Below, piece after piece: positions 1-8,052 of a stretch of 64,000 bases of DNA. The notes under the pieces are model-generated. The model had not been told where the DNA came from. It did no database searches and worked only from the letters and a program-made list of their open reading frames with translations. The position numbers were made by a program, and so were the translations under genes. Origin of the DNA: Tessaracoccus defluvii (GTDB taxonomy: Bacteria; Actinomycetota; Actinomycetes; Propionibacteriales; Propionibacteriaceae); assembly GCF_014489575.1 (NCBI RefSeq), contig NZ_CP060789.1, positions 1,178,001 to 1,242,000 on the forward strand, in the 5' to 3' direction. How positions within the stretch are numbered: position 1 is the first letter of the stretch; each line of letters opens with the position of its first letter.

Positions 1-55
1 CCTCCACCGCGGCCGACATGCCACGCTCGGCACCTGGGCGTTCCGCGCGGCGCAT
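1..55 (-). CDS. Partial TadE-like pilus assembly protein (5' end only)
   Basis: Only the first 18 codons are in the window; the gene continues beyond base 1. Its ATG (bases 53-55) overlaps the TGA of the upstream TadE-like gene by one base, so the two are probably translationally coupled. The visible start reads MRRAERPGAERGMSAAVE. The 'ERG(x)SAAVE' stretch resembles the segment just before the single membrane helix of TadE/TadF minor pilins. The assignment rests on that motif and the neighbour only. Confidence 0.45.
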   Translation of the reverse strand, partial: MRRAERPGAERGMSAAVE

Positions 56-432
56 CAGCCCGTGATCCGCTCGGTCGGGACGGCGACGGTGGCCTGGATG
101 CGGGCCGGCCACACGACGACGACCACGGCCCCGGACACGGTCGCCGTCGTCTCCGTGGCTCCGCGGCGCACCTCCACCCTCACGTCACGCAGGGCCCCGT
201 TGTTCGCCACCTGCTCCCCCGCCGTCTGCCCGCGGCCCGCGTCGCCGTCGTAGGCAGCGGCAGTGACGGCGGCCTGCTGCGCCGCGGCGCGGGCCGTCGC
301 GTCGCCCCAGGCGTGCAACGACCACTGCAGAAGGAGAAGGAACAGGCCGATCAGCATCGGCAGCAGCACGACGACCTGGACCGAGTTGCTCAGTCCGCGG
401 TTCGCGCCGATGTCCATGGGGCATCGTCGCAC
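55..432 (-). CDS. TadE-like minor pilin / Flp pilus assembly protein
   Basis: 125 codons from a GTG at 432; an internal ATG at 417 is an equally good start. A short N-terminus is followed by one hydrophobic helix (about residues 17-40, VQVVVLLPMLIGLFLLLLQW) and a small extracytoplasmic domain rich in Ala, Val and Arg. This is the layout of TadE-type pseudopilins that are exported and assembled with Flp/Tad pili. The low sequence complexity and the next short TadE-like gene fit the end of a tad operon. Function is inferred from architecture, and no catalytic residues are expected. Confidence 0.6.
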   Translation of the reverse strand: MRRCPMDIGANRGLSNSVQVVVLLPMLIGLFLLLLQWSLHAWGDATARAAAQQAAVTAAAYDGDAGRGQTAGEQVANNGALRDVRVEVRRGATETTATVSGAVVVVVWPARIQATVAVPTERITG

Positions 433-520
433 CCGGAGGGGTCTTCCGGAAGGGGGTCGCCGACGACTGTGGACGATCGGCCCATCACGACCCGGCGGGA
501 CCCGAACCGGCCCGGTGCAA

Positions 521-526
521 TAGGCT
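521..526 (+). promoter_or_regulatory. Probable -10 element of pfp
   Basis: TAGGCT lies about 45 bases before the pfp ATG in the 139-bp divergent spacer, giving a short leader with a GAAAGGA ribosome site at about 559-565. No convincing -35 is visible. Confidence 0.4.
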
Positions 527-571
527 GGGAGATGGCGCGTTCGAGCGCCGCAGTCTCACGAAAGGACCCTC

Positions 572-1792
572 ATGGTCAAGAAGGTAGCCATCCTCACGGC
601 CGGCGGATTCGCCCCCTGCCTTTCCTCGGCGATCGGTGGGCTCATCGAGCGTTACACGCAGGTCGCTCCCGAGGTCGAGATCATCGCTTACCGCCACGGG
701 TACCAGGGTCTCCTCAAGGGCGACTTCCTCGTCGTCGACGACACCGTCCGTGCCAACGCCGCGCTGCTGCACAAGTTCGGCGGCTCGCCCGTCGGCAACT
801 CGCGCGTCAAGCTCACCAACGCGAAGGACCTGGTCAAGCGCGGCCTGGTCGCCGAGGGCGACAACCCGCTGAAGGTGGCGGCCGACCGTCTGGTCGCCGA
901 CGGCGTCGACGTCCTCCACACCATCGGTGGCGACGACACGAACACCACCGCTGCCGACCTGGCCGCCTACCTCGCCGAGAACGACTACGGCCTCACCGTC
1001 GTCGGCCTCCCCAAGACCATCGACAACGACGTGATCCCGATCCGTCAGTCGCTGGGTGCCTGGACCGCCGCCGAGCAGGGCGCCATCTTCGCCAAGAACA
1101 TCGTCGCCGAGCACAACTCCGGCTCGCGCATGCTGATCGTGCACGAGGTCATGGGCCGCCACTGCGGCTGGCTGACCGCCGCGACCGCCGCGAAGTACCG
1201 TGAGTGGCTCGAGACGCAGGAGTGGCTGCCGGAGATCGGCCTGTCGCGCGAGGCGTGGGACGTCCACGGCGTCTACGTGCCCGAGGGCGAGATCGACCTG
1301 GCCAAGGAGGCCGAGCGTCTCAACAAGGTCATGGACGAGGTCGGCAACGTCACCATCTTCCTGTCGGAGGGCGCCGGCCTCGACGCCATCGTCGCCGAGA
1401 TGGAGGCCAACGGCGAGGAGGTCGCCCGCGACCCCTTCGGCCACGTCCGGATCGACAAGATCAACCCCGGCGCCTGGTTCGGCTCGAAGTTCGCCGAGAA
1501 GCTGAACGCCGAGAAGGTCATGATCCAGAAGTCCGGCTACTTCTCCCGTTCCGCCGCTGCCAACGACGCCGACCTGGCACTCATCAAGCAGTGCACCGAC
1601 CTCGCCGTCGACTGCGCCCTGCGCGGTGAGCCCGGCGTCATCGGCCACGACGAGGAGAACGGCGACGTGCTGACCGCCATCGCCTTCGACCGGATCAAGG
1701 GCGGCAAGCCGTTCGACATCACCCAGGACTGGTACAAGGCGCTGCTCGACGGCATCGGCCAGGACTTCCCCGCCGCGGCCCAGGCCCACTGA
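572..1792 (+). CDS. pfp: Pyrophosphate-dependent 6-phosphofructokinase
   Basis: 406 aa. It interconverts fructose 6-phosphate and fructose 1,6-bisphosphate with PPi/Pi as phosphoryl donor/acceptor, a reversible cytosolic step of glycolysis and gluconeogenesis. GGDDT (residues 119-123) and PKTIDND (147-153) carry the Asp and Lys that mark PPi-dependent enzymes; ATP-PFKs have Gly at those two places. MGRHCGW (194-200) is the substrate-contact segment. Length and sequence match the homodimeric Propionibacterium freudenreichii enzyme as I remember it. The start is preceded by GAAAGGA. It appears monocistronic, with a hairpin after the stop. Confidence 0.95.
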   Translation: MVKKVAILTAGGFAPCLSSAIGGLIERYTQVAPEVEIIAYRHGYQGLLKGDFLVVDDTVRANAALLHKFGGSPVGNSRVKLTNAKDLVKRGLVAEGDNPLKVAADRLVADGVDVLHTIGGDDTNTTAADLAAYLAENDYGLTVVGLPKTIDNDVIPIRQSLGAWTAAEQGAIFAKNIVAEHNSGSRMLIVHEVMGRHCGWLTAATAAKYREWLETQEWLPEIGLSREAWDVHGVYVPEGEIDLAKEAERLNKVMDEVGNVTIFLSEGAGLDAIVAEMEANGEEVARDPFGHVRIDKINPGAWFGSKFAEKLNAEKVMIQKSGYFSRSAAANDADLALIKQCTDLAVDCALRGEPGVIGHDEENGDVLTAIAFDRIKGGKPFDITQDWYKALLDGIGQDFPAAAQAH

Positions 1793-1809
1793 GCCGCCAG
1801 AACCGACGT

Positions 1810-1846
1810 CGACGCCGGTCGTCCCCTGTTGGGGCGGCCGGCGTCG
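1810..1846 (+). terminator. Hairpin terminator after pfp
   Basis: CGACGCCGG (1810-1818) pairs with CCGGCGTCG (1838-1846), with a further GTCCCC/GGGGC inner stem. There is no T-run, as is common for actinobacterial terminators. It sits between convergent pfp and the YihY gene and could serve both. Confidence 0.55.
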
Positions 1847-1889
1847 CCGCATGCCAGGGATGGGACGGCGGGCCTGCGGTGCCGGTCGC

Positions 1890-3092
1890 TCACCGGCGCC
1901 GGAACAGGTCCTTCACACCACCGACGATCAGGGCTCCCAGCCCCAGGCCCGTCGCGGCCCCGACGAGCCAGCCGACGCCCAGGTTGACCTTCATGCCGCG
2001 CGCCGCATAGTCCTGCCGGATGTAGCTGTCCGGGCCGATCTCCGGCAGTGGCTCGGACGGATCGCGGAGCCGGTCGGCCGACCGCCTACCGGCGACCCTG
2101 TCGTCCTGCTCGGCTGCCGCGTAGGCGGCCAGCGCCGCGACGGCCTCGGCCTGCGCGGCCTCGTCGGCCAACTCCCTGGCGCGCTCGGCCTCCCACACCT
2201 CGTCGGTGCCGACCCAGGCCGCCACGATCAGCGTGATGCTGGCGATCAGGTTGAAGACGAGCATCAGGACGATCATCGGACCGAAGATGGTCGCGGTGGC
2301 GTTCCCGGAGAAGATGCCGACCACCAGGCCCGCGACGGACTGCAGCACCGTCACCCCGAGCGCGCCGACGAGGGTGCCGATCAGCCACACCTTCGGCCTC
2401 ACCGGCTGGTTGGGAAGCACGAGGAACAGGAACACGAACAGCAGCCAGGACGCCAGGAACGTCAGGAGCAGCGAGGTGAGGCGGAACATGACGCTGATGC
2501 CGGGGATGCCGTCCCACCCGAGCCAGGCGATCACCTGGTGTGAGAACGCCTGCCCCACCCACGCGACCCCGATGCTGAACCCGATGGCCAGCAGCAGCCC
2601 GAGGAAGATGCCGAGGTTGATCAGCTGTTCCCAGAGGAAGAACCGCTTGGTGGCGGCGTCGCTGAACTTCTCGGACCACATCACCCGGAAAGCACGCTTG
2701 AGGTTGCCGGCCCACCGGGACCCGGCGTAGGCCGCGGCCACGAGCGAGACGAGGCCGACCGAGCTCCAGCCCTGGAGCGCCCCGACGACGAGGCTGAGGA
2801 TCGACTCCGACAACTCATCGGGGAAGGCGTTGTTGCTGAGGGCGCTGGCGATCGTCGTCGTGATGACGTCCATCAGATCCGGCCGCAGGACCGTGACCGT
2901 CAGCCCCAACAAGGCGAAGGAGAACAGCAGGATCGGTACCATGGACAGCACCGAGAAGTACGTGATGGCCCCCGCGAACTGCGGGCCGAGACGGGACGTG
3001 TACCGCTTGAAAGCCACGAAACCGTGCGCGACGACGGGTCGCTCCCTGGTCCGTTCCCACCACTGCCTCACGGAGCGCACCTTACCTGCCAC
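1890..3092 (-). CDS. YihY/BrkB family inner-membrane protein
   Basis: 400 aa from GTG 3092. After a basic N-terminus there are about six hydrophobic segments (first near residues 38-66, last near 268-292) and then a charged Ala/Glu-rich cytoplasmic tail. The 'GPQFAGAITYFSVLSMVPILL' start of helix 1 and the polar residues between helices are typical of the YihY/BrkB (formerly 'RNase BN') family. Its biochemical role is unsettled; a transport or envelope function is usually proposed. A final hydrophobic segment near the C-terminus (GVGWLVGAATGLGLGALIV) is an extra in this copy. It stands alone and is convergent with pfp. Confidence 0.8.
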   Translation of the reverse strand: MAGKVRSVRQWWERTRERPVVAHGFVAFKRYTSRLGPQFAGAITYFSVLSMVPILLFSFALLGLTVTVLRPDLMDVITTTIASALSNNAFPDELSESILSLVVGALQGWSSVGLVSLVAAAYAGSRWAGNLKRAFRVMWSEKFSDAATKRFFLWEQLINLGIFLGLLLAIGFSIGVAWVGQAFSHQVIAWLGWDGIPGISVMFRLTSLLLTFLASWLLFVFLFLVLPNQPVRPKVWLIGTLVGALGVTVLQSVAGLVVGIFSGNATATIFGPMIVLMLVFNLIASITLIVAAWVGTDEVWEAERARELADEAAQAEAVAALAAYAAAEQDDRVAGRRSADRLRDPSEPLPEIGPDSYIRQDYAARGMKVNLGVGWLVGAATGLGLGALIVGGVKDLFRRR

Positions 3093-3121
3093 GGCTACGT
3101 GCTGCGCGCGGTCGGGCGCGC

Positions 3122-3670
3122 TCAGACGGCGCGCACGCGGCGACGTGCGGCAAGCTCATCTCCGGGATGCTCGACGGTGGCGTCGTCGGCCGTCCGCTCC
3201 CCGGGAAGCGTCGACAGCGTGCCCTCCAGCTCGCGCCAGACGCTGCTGACGGAGATCATGAACATGCCCTGCCCGCCCCGGGTCAGGTCGTACAGCTCGT
3301 TGGCGGACGTGACTTCGTAGACGCTGAAGCCGTCGCTGACGAGCGTCAACTCGGTGAGCTCATCGGTGCCGCGGGCGGTGAGGTGGTCGATGGCGACCCG
3401 GATCTGCTGCAGCGAGATACCAACGTCGAGGAAACGCTTGACGACGCGGAGCAGCAGGATGTCGCGGAAGGAATACAGCCGCTGCGTCCCGGAGCCCTCG
3501 GCGTTGCGGATCGACGGGACGACGAGCCCGGTGCGGGCCCAGTAGTCGAGTTGCCGGTAGGTGATGCCAGCCACCCGGTGCGCGATCGGTCCGCGGTAGC
3601 CGGTGTCGCTGGGCACGGGCGCGAAGTCGCCGTCAAAGAGCACCTCTTGCAGGGCGAGCTTTTCGGTCAT
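3122..3670 (-). CDS. MerR-family transcriptional regulator (Rv1830-like)
   Basis: 182 aa. A winged-helix MerR domain covers about residues 30-105 (GITYRQLDYWARTGLV recognition region, RLYSFRDILLLRVVKRFLDVGISL) and is followed by a short effector/dimerisation tail without the Cys residues of metal-sensing MerR proteins. It is the last gene of the conserved block that in Mycobacterium runs Rv1822-Rv1830, next to the DUF151 gene as expected. The ATG at 3670 has AGTGAGG just upstream. Targets cannot be inferred; related proteins act in cell-growth or central-metabolism control. Confidence 0.85.
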   Translation of the reverse strand: MTEKLALQEVLFDGDFAPVPSDTGYRGPIAHRVAGITYRQLDYWARTGLVVPSIRNAEGSGTQRLYSFRDILLLRVVKRFLDVGISLQQIRVAIDHLTARGTDELTELTLVSDGFSVYEVTSANELYDLTRGGQGMFMISVSSVWRELEGTLSTLPGERTADDATVEHPGDELAARRRVRAV

Positions 3671-3826
3671 AACCCCTCACTTGGTCACCAGCGTCGGGGG
3701 AAGAACCCGACCCGAGAACGCTAACCCTCGTCGCGCCATGGGGTCAACGACACGCCCAACCAAACCGCGAGGATTTCGGGGTGCTTCCGGGACGCACCCA
3801 CGAATCCGGCGAAAAACGGCTCCTGG

Positions 3827-4293
3827 CTAGGGCTTTTCCTCGAAGTCGTCGGCGTTGACGCTGTCGAGGAATGCGCGGAAAGCCTCAACCTCGTCCGTGG
3901 GGCTGGCCTCAATCTCAACCCCCACTTGATCCATCAGGGCCCTCGGACACCTGATCGGCCACCCCAGCCGCACCGCCGCGGCGACCGCGTCGCTCGGCCG
4001 GCATTCGATGACGCGACCCTCCAGCCGGATCTCCGCCTGGTAGACACCCTCGTCGATCCCGGTGATCACCACCTCGCCCGCCTCGGGTGCCAGCAGCGTC
4101 AGGAGGGTCGCGAGGAGGTCATGCGTCATGGGACGGCTGGCAGCCTCCCCTCGAGCGCGATGGCGATCGCGGCGGCCTCAGGGGTGCCGATCCAGATGGG
4201 CAGGCAGCGGGAGCCGGCCTCCTCCTTCAGGAGCAGTACCGGCGGATCCTCCGGCGTCAGGAGCCGGATCCCTGTCACTTCGAGGCGGATCAT
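3827..4293 (-). pseudogene. DUF151 bifunctional nuclease family protein, frameshifted (probably sequence error)
   Basis: Homologue of Rv1829, broken into two ORFs. The N-terminal ORF (4126-4293, 55 aa) begins MIRLEVTGIRLLTPEDPPVL and carries the family's LPIWIG segment. The C-terminal ORF (3827-4129) begins MTHDLL and ends FLDSVNADDFEEKP. They overlap by four bases (ATGA), which mimics coupled genes. However, adding one C in the GCCGT at about 4136-4138 gives an uninterrupted ...LPARPMTHDLL, the family consensus, for a protein of about 155 aa. A single missing base is therefore likelier than a natural split. The gene lies between the two MerR genes, its conserved place. Confidence 0.8.
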
Positions 4294-4308
4294 GGGTTCA
4301 ACGCTACC

Positions 4309-4983
4309 TCAGCGGATCTGTCCGGCGAGGAGACCGCCATGAGCCTGCATCATGATGTGGAACAGGTCGGACACGATCTGCTCGGGCTGGCCGGCGCGCC
4401 GTCGGTAGGGCGCCAGGGCCTGCTCGACGATGGCGGCCTCCATGGTCGCTGCCTGCTGCACCACGCGCAGCTGGCGCAGATCGATGCCGTAGCTGCTGAG
4501 CCTCTTGGCCGCCGTCGCCACAACGAGTGCGTCGGGGCTGTAGAACTGCTTCCCCTCGATGGGCTGGATGATCTTCATCCGTTCGAGCTGGACGAACGAG
4601 CGCTCGCCCAGCCCGGACTGCTCCAGCAGCTGCCGGCGGGTCAGGCTGCGCGGGCTTGTGGCAGGGACCGGCGCCGGCCTCGGCTCCGCGGGCGCGGGCG
4701 GCTCGTCGGGTTCAAGACTCGCCGGGGTTTCGCCACGGTCGAGTGCCTCGAGTTCCTCCCGGATCACCTTCAGTGGCAGGTACCGGTCCCGCTGGGCCCG
4801 CAGGACGTAGAGGAGTCTGTCGATGTCCTCCTGGCTGAACCGGCGGTAGCCGGAGGGCTGTTGCCGGTCAGGCGAAATCAACCCCTCAGTCTCGAGATAC
4901 CTCAGCTTGGACACGGAGATGTCGGGGAACTCCGAACGGATCATCTCCAGTACGCGGCCGATGGTTCTCGCCGCAGGAGGCAT
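4309..4983 (-). CDS. MerR-family transcriptional regulator (Rv1828-like)
   Basis: 224 aa. The N-terminal MerR winged helix (about residues 6-80; KLRYLETEGLISPDRQ and GYRRFSQEDIDRL) is followed by a Pro/Ala/Glu linker and a C-terminal domain with a second helix-turn-helix-like part (SLTRRQLLEQSGLGERSFVQLE), the Rv1828 layout. Its ATG overlaps the garA stop by one base, so it is translated from the garA transcript. The 15-bp gap to the DUF151 gene downstream shows one operon. Confidence 0.88.
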   Translation of the reverse strand: MPPAARTIGRVLEMIRSEFPDISVSKLRYLETEGLISPDRQQPSGYRRFSQEDIDRLLYVLRAQRDRYLPLKVIREELEALDRGETPASLEPDEPPAPAEPRPAPVPATSPRSLTRRQLLEQSGLGERSFVQLERMKIIQPIEGKQFYSPDALVVATAAKRLSSYGIDLRQLRVVQQAATMEAAIVEQALAPYRRRAGQPEQIVSDLFHIMMQAHGGLLAGQIR

Positions 4984-5489
4984 CAGTGCGTTCCGGGCTC
5001 ACTCAGCGAGATCGTTGCCCGGTACTTGCCGATCTGGATCTCGTCACCCTCACGCAGTACGGTCCGACCGTCGAGAAGCGTCCGGTTCACATAGGTGCCG
5101 TTCAGGCTGCCCAGGTCCTCCAGGTACAGCTTCCCGCCGCTGCGCACGAACTTCGCATGGTGGCGCGAGACGGTGATGTCGTCGAGGAAGATGTCGCTCT
5201 CGGGGTGCCGTCCGACGTTGGTGATGTCGGAGTCGATCAGGAACCGGCTGGAGTCGGCGGCACCACGCTTGACGATGAGCAGAGCGTTGCCCGGTGCCAG
5301 GGCACGGGCCGCTTCACGCTCCTGATCGCTCAGTTCGAGTTCGCCTGCCGGTGCGTCCGGACGCTCGTCACCCGTGATCGCCATCATGGTCGAGGTGTCC
5401 GACACGGAGTCGACGAGCAGTGGCGTGCCACACTCGCTGCAGAATCGGGCCTCGGCGGGGCTGACGGATCCACAGTTGGGGCACTTCAT
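4983..5489 (-). CDS. garA: GarA/OdhI-like FHA protein with N-terminal zinc ribbon
   Basis: 168 aa from ATG 5489, chosen over an upstream in-frame start because TAGGAGAGC lies 6-8 bases before it. A CPNCG...CSECG zinc ribbon (residues 3-22) is followed by a linker and a C-terminal FHA domain (about 73-160) with the phosphothreonine-binding GRHPESD, SRHHAKF and GSLNGTYVN motifs. GarA/OdhI proteins inhibit 2-oxoglutarate dehydrogenase and activate glutamate dehydrogenase until Ser/Thr kinases phosphorylate an N-terminal Thr. The ETT site of mycobacterial GarA is not obvious here; SDTSTMM before the FHA domain is the nearest candidate. Context matches Rv1827. Confidence 0.88.
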   Translation of the reverse strand: MKCPNCGSVSPAEARFCSECGTPLLVDSVSDTSTMMAITGDERPDAPAGELELSDQEREAARALAPGNALLIVKRGAADSSRFLIDSDITNVGRHPESDIFLDDITVSRHHAKFVRSGGKLYLEDLGSLNGTYVNRTLLDGRTVLREGDEIQIGKYRATISLSEPGTH

Positions 5490-5575
5490 GGCTGCTCTCC
5501 TAGTCGACATCGGCGGGACAGTCACCGCTTGACACAACGGTACCCGACGAAACTTAGCACCTCGTGAGAAGGGGG

Positions 5576-6355
5576 TCAGCGCGGCCGGGCGAACTCGTTG
5601 TCAGCAGGCTCGACCAGGGTATCGATCTCGATCCGGTCGAGCTGCGTGATGGTGACACGACCTCCGACCCGCTCACCCTCAACCTCGCTCACCAGGCCCC
5701 CTCGGAACCGGGCGCCCGCCTCCAACGTAGCCGGGTCCCCGATGACGTCAAGGACGAAGGGCGCCTGGAGAGTGACGTTGTCGACGGTGGGTCGCCCCTC
5801 GGCATCGGTGCCGAAGTGGGACCGCTGGACCAGCCGCACCTGGTCGTTGATCTGGATCACCTCGGCGCCGGCGTCGCGGAGTTCCTCCACCGCGTCCAAC
5901 AGGAGGTCGGCGGTCACGTTTCCTGCGGGATCCTGGATGCGGATCTCGATGCCGGGGCCCTCGACGGCGGTCGTCCCGGCCAGAATCTGCGCCTGGGTCA
6001 GCCGCCGCTCCGCCTCGGCACGGGCGGCCGCGTCACGGTCGGCGCCATTGACCAACTCCTCGCGGGCCGACTCCAGTTCCGCGATCTGGTCCTCGAGGCG
6101 GCGGGTCTCGGCGGTGACGTTGTCGAGAAGCTGGATGAGGTCTGCCTGCCGTGCGTTGCTGAACTCCGGCTGCTCGGCCTGCGAGCGCAGCGTCAGCACC
6201 ACGAGGAGCGCGGTCAGGAACAGTGCCACCCCGACGACGAACTGGCCGCGACCGGGACGGAAGAAGTCGGCGACCAGCCGGCCGCGGGCCCCTGTCGGCT
6301 CGGAGATCCCGCGTTTCGGGGACCCCTCCGGGGCGGAGGACGGGTCGTCAGGCAT
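5576..6355 (-). CDS. DUF881 family membrane-anchored protein (Rv1825-like)
   Basis: 259 aa. A short cytoplasmic N-terminus and one transmembrane helix (about residues 38-56) are followed by a coiled-coil stretch (QADLIQLLDNVTAETRRLEDQI...) and the extracytoplasmic DUF881 domain with GPGIEIRIQDP and AGAEVIQINDQVRL. The family is conserved in actinobacteria and occurs with Sbp and GarA; a role in the envelope or division site has been suggested but not established. Its start overlaps the Sbp stop by eight bases. Confidence 0.88.
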   Translation of the reverse strand: MPDDPSSAPEGSPKRGISEPTGARGRLVADFFRPGRGQFVVGVALFLTALLVVLTLRSQAEQPEFSNARQADLIQLLDNVTAETRRLEDQIAELESAREELVNGADRDAAARAEAERRLTQAQILAGTTAVEGPGIEIRIQDPAGNVTADLLLDAVEELRDAGAEVIQINDQVRLVQRSHFGTDAEGRPTVDNVTLQAPFVLDVIGDPATLEAGARFRGGLVSEVEGERVGGRVTITQLDRIEIDTLVEPADNEFARPR

Positions 6356-6680
6356 GCAGTACCGCCCTCCGGATCGCAGCGGCGTTCGTGAAGATGCGGA
6401 TGCCCAGGACGACGACGACGCCGGTCGACAGCTGCGATCCGACCCCGATCTGGTCGCCGACGAAGACGATCAGCCCGGCGATCACCACGTTCGACAGGAA
6501 CGAGACGAGGAACACCCTGTCCGAGAACACACCCTCCAGATAGGCACGGGTCGCACCGAGGATCGCATCGAACGCGGCGACGATGGCGATGGGCAGGTAG
6601 GGGGCGAGCACCGGCGGCAGGGTCGGCTGGAGCACCAGCCCGAGCACGATGCCTGCGATCAGTCCGAGTACCGCGAACAC
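6348..6680 (-). CDS. sbp: Small basic protein, DUF1290 (Sbp)
   Basis: 110 aa from GTG 6680, preferred because TGAGGAG lies upstream and because it starts cleanly after the preceding stop at 6691. Three to four hydrophobic segments span almost the whole chain (VFAVLGLIAGIVLGLVL, LPIAIVAAFDAILGATRAYL, FLSNVVIAGLIVFVG). FDAILGATRA is the family signature. Sbp proteins are small membrane proteins found beside cell-division genes in Gram-positives; biochemical function is unknown. It is flanked by two DUF881 genes as in Rv1823-Rv1825. Confidence 0.88.
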   Translation of the reverse strand: MFAVLGLIAGIVLGLVLQPTLPPVLAPYLPIAIVAAFDAILGATRAYLEGVFSDRVFLVSFLSNVVIAGLIVFVGDQIGVGSQLSTGVVVVLGIRIFTNAAAIRRAVLHA

Positions 6681-6690
6681 TGTTGGCTCC

Positions 6691-7436
6691 TCACTTCTTC
6701 CGGGTGTGTCGTAGTGCCTGGCCCGGATCACCCGGCAACTCCAGGTCTCCCATGGCCTGGTCCACGTCCATGGTGATGCCGTAGTTCTGGGTCAGGAAAT
6801 GCCACCAGGTGGCGGCCGAGGTGCGGTTGAACCGCGCGGGCATGGTGTCGGGGTCGCCGATCGCCTCCACGCGGTAGGGCGGGCTCAGCGACACGAAGTC
6901 GACCGTGATCGCGGCACCGGCCGACCGGATCGGCGTCAGGGTGGTGACCCGCCTGCCGTTGACGGCGACCGCCTCGGCCCCCGCCTCCCACAGGCCGTTG
7001 ATCAGGCGGGACAGGTCCGTGTCGAGCACGAGGCCCTGCGCGTTGGTGGCTCCCTGCGCGTCATCCACCACCACGACGATCCCCGGCCCCGTGACCGCCG
7101 TGGCACCGGTCAGCGCCTCCAAGTCGGCGAGGCGTCGCCGCTGCGCGGGATCACCGACGGTCTCAAGGCCGAGCCGTCCGATCTCTTCCTCGAGCGCGGT
7201 GACGCTGGACGTCAGCTCATCCTGCCGCGCCTGGGCCGCCGTCACCCGGAGCAGAAGCTCCCCCGGGCGTCCGCGGCTGCGCCGGCACCCTGCGTGGTCT
7301 GCAGGACGGCGACCGTGATCAGCAGGGCCAGCAGACCGACGACGAGCAGTCGCCGTCCACCACCGGCGCCCCGCGCCGTCGTCGTGCGGTACTCGGGCTC
7401 CAGCGCCTCGGCCTGCAGGTCCGTCAGCAGGCTCAT
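6691..7436 (-). pseudogene. DUF881 family protein (Rv1823-like), frameshifted (probably sequence error)
   Basis: Starts at ATG 7436 (MSLLTDLQAEALEPEYR) with a transmembrane helix (LLVVGLLALLITVAVLQ) and runs into a stop after the five-base C run at 7260-7264. The remaining DUF881 domain continues in another frame to 6691 (VTAAQARQDELTSSVTALEEE..., GPGIVVVVDD). One extra G on the coding strand gives ...DARGELLLRVTAAQARQDEL..., a normal DUF881 protein of about 248 aa with its coiled coil intact. Gene order (PgsA2-DUF881-Sbp-DUF881) is as in Rv1822-Rv1825. Confidence 0.83.
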
Positions 7437-7443
7437 GCTGGCG

Positions 7444-8037
7444 TCAGGACGACTCACGTGGTTCCCTCGCGAGGAGGACGGTCTCGCGAACGTAGAGCAA
7501 CCCGGCCGTCCAGTAGGCGACGGCGCCACCCCAGCCGAGGATCCAGCCCGCCCAGTGGGCCACCTGCCAGTCGAGCGACAGAGGTGAGCCGAGCAGGATG
7601 AGCGGCAGCGACACCAGCAGGAGCAGCGTGCCGAGCTTGCCGACCATGTTCACCGGCAGCGCGACCAGCCCGTGGCGTCGCAGGACCGGGACCAGCAGGG
7701 CGAGCATCACGTCGCGGGCCAGCAGGATCGCGACGAACCACCAGGGCACGATCTCCCGCACCAGCAGGGCGAAGACGGTGGCGAGGATGTAGAGGCGGTC
7801 GGCGACGGGGTCGAGCTTGGCGCCCAACGCGGTGCGCTGCTTGAGCCGGCGCGCCAGGTAACCGTCGACCCAGTCGGTGGCACCGAAGACAGCCAGCATG
7901 CCGACCGCAGCCAGGTCCTGCCCGACGAGGATCAGCCAGCAGAACACCGGGATGGCCAACAAACGGATGAACGACAAGATGTTGGGGATGGTGAACACAC
8001 GGTCGGTGTCCCACTCCTGGGTGGGGACGAGTTGCAT
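7444..8037 (-). CDS. CDP-alcohol phosphatidyltransferase (PgsA2-like)
   Basis: 197 aa from ATG 8037; GGAGG sits seven bases upstream, while the GTG at 8043 is too close to it. The protein is multi-pass, with the CDP-alcohol transferase signature D-x2-D-G-x2-A-R-x8-G-x3-D-x3-D at about residues 57-79 (DWVDGYLAR...GAKLDPVAD), which binds Mg2+ and CDP-diacylglycerol. It probably makes a phosphatidylglycerol-type or cardiolipin-type lipid. Position next to DUF881 matches Rv1822 (PgsA2) rather than the phosphatidylinositol-phosphate synthase PgsA1, although the acceptor alcohol cannot be read from the sequence. Confidence 0.85.
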   Translation of the reverse strand: MQLVPTQEWDTDRVFTIPNILSFIRLLAIPVFCWLILVGQDLAAVGMLAVFGATDWVDGYLARRLKQRTALGAKLDPVADRLYILATVFALLVREIVPWWFVAILLARDVMLALLVPVLRRHGLVALPVNMVGKLGTLLLLVSLPLILLGSPLSLDWQVAHWAGWILGWGGAVAYWTAGLLYVRETVLLAREPRESS

Positions 8038-8052
8038 GTTCACCCCTCCAGC

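Noticed and set aside
485..1852. 455-codon minus-strand ORF opposite pfp
   Set aside because: Antisense shadow of a GC-rich gene; Val/Gly/Asp-rich sequence without domains, while pfp is a full conserved enzyme.
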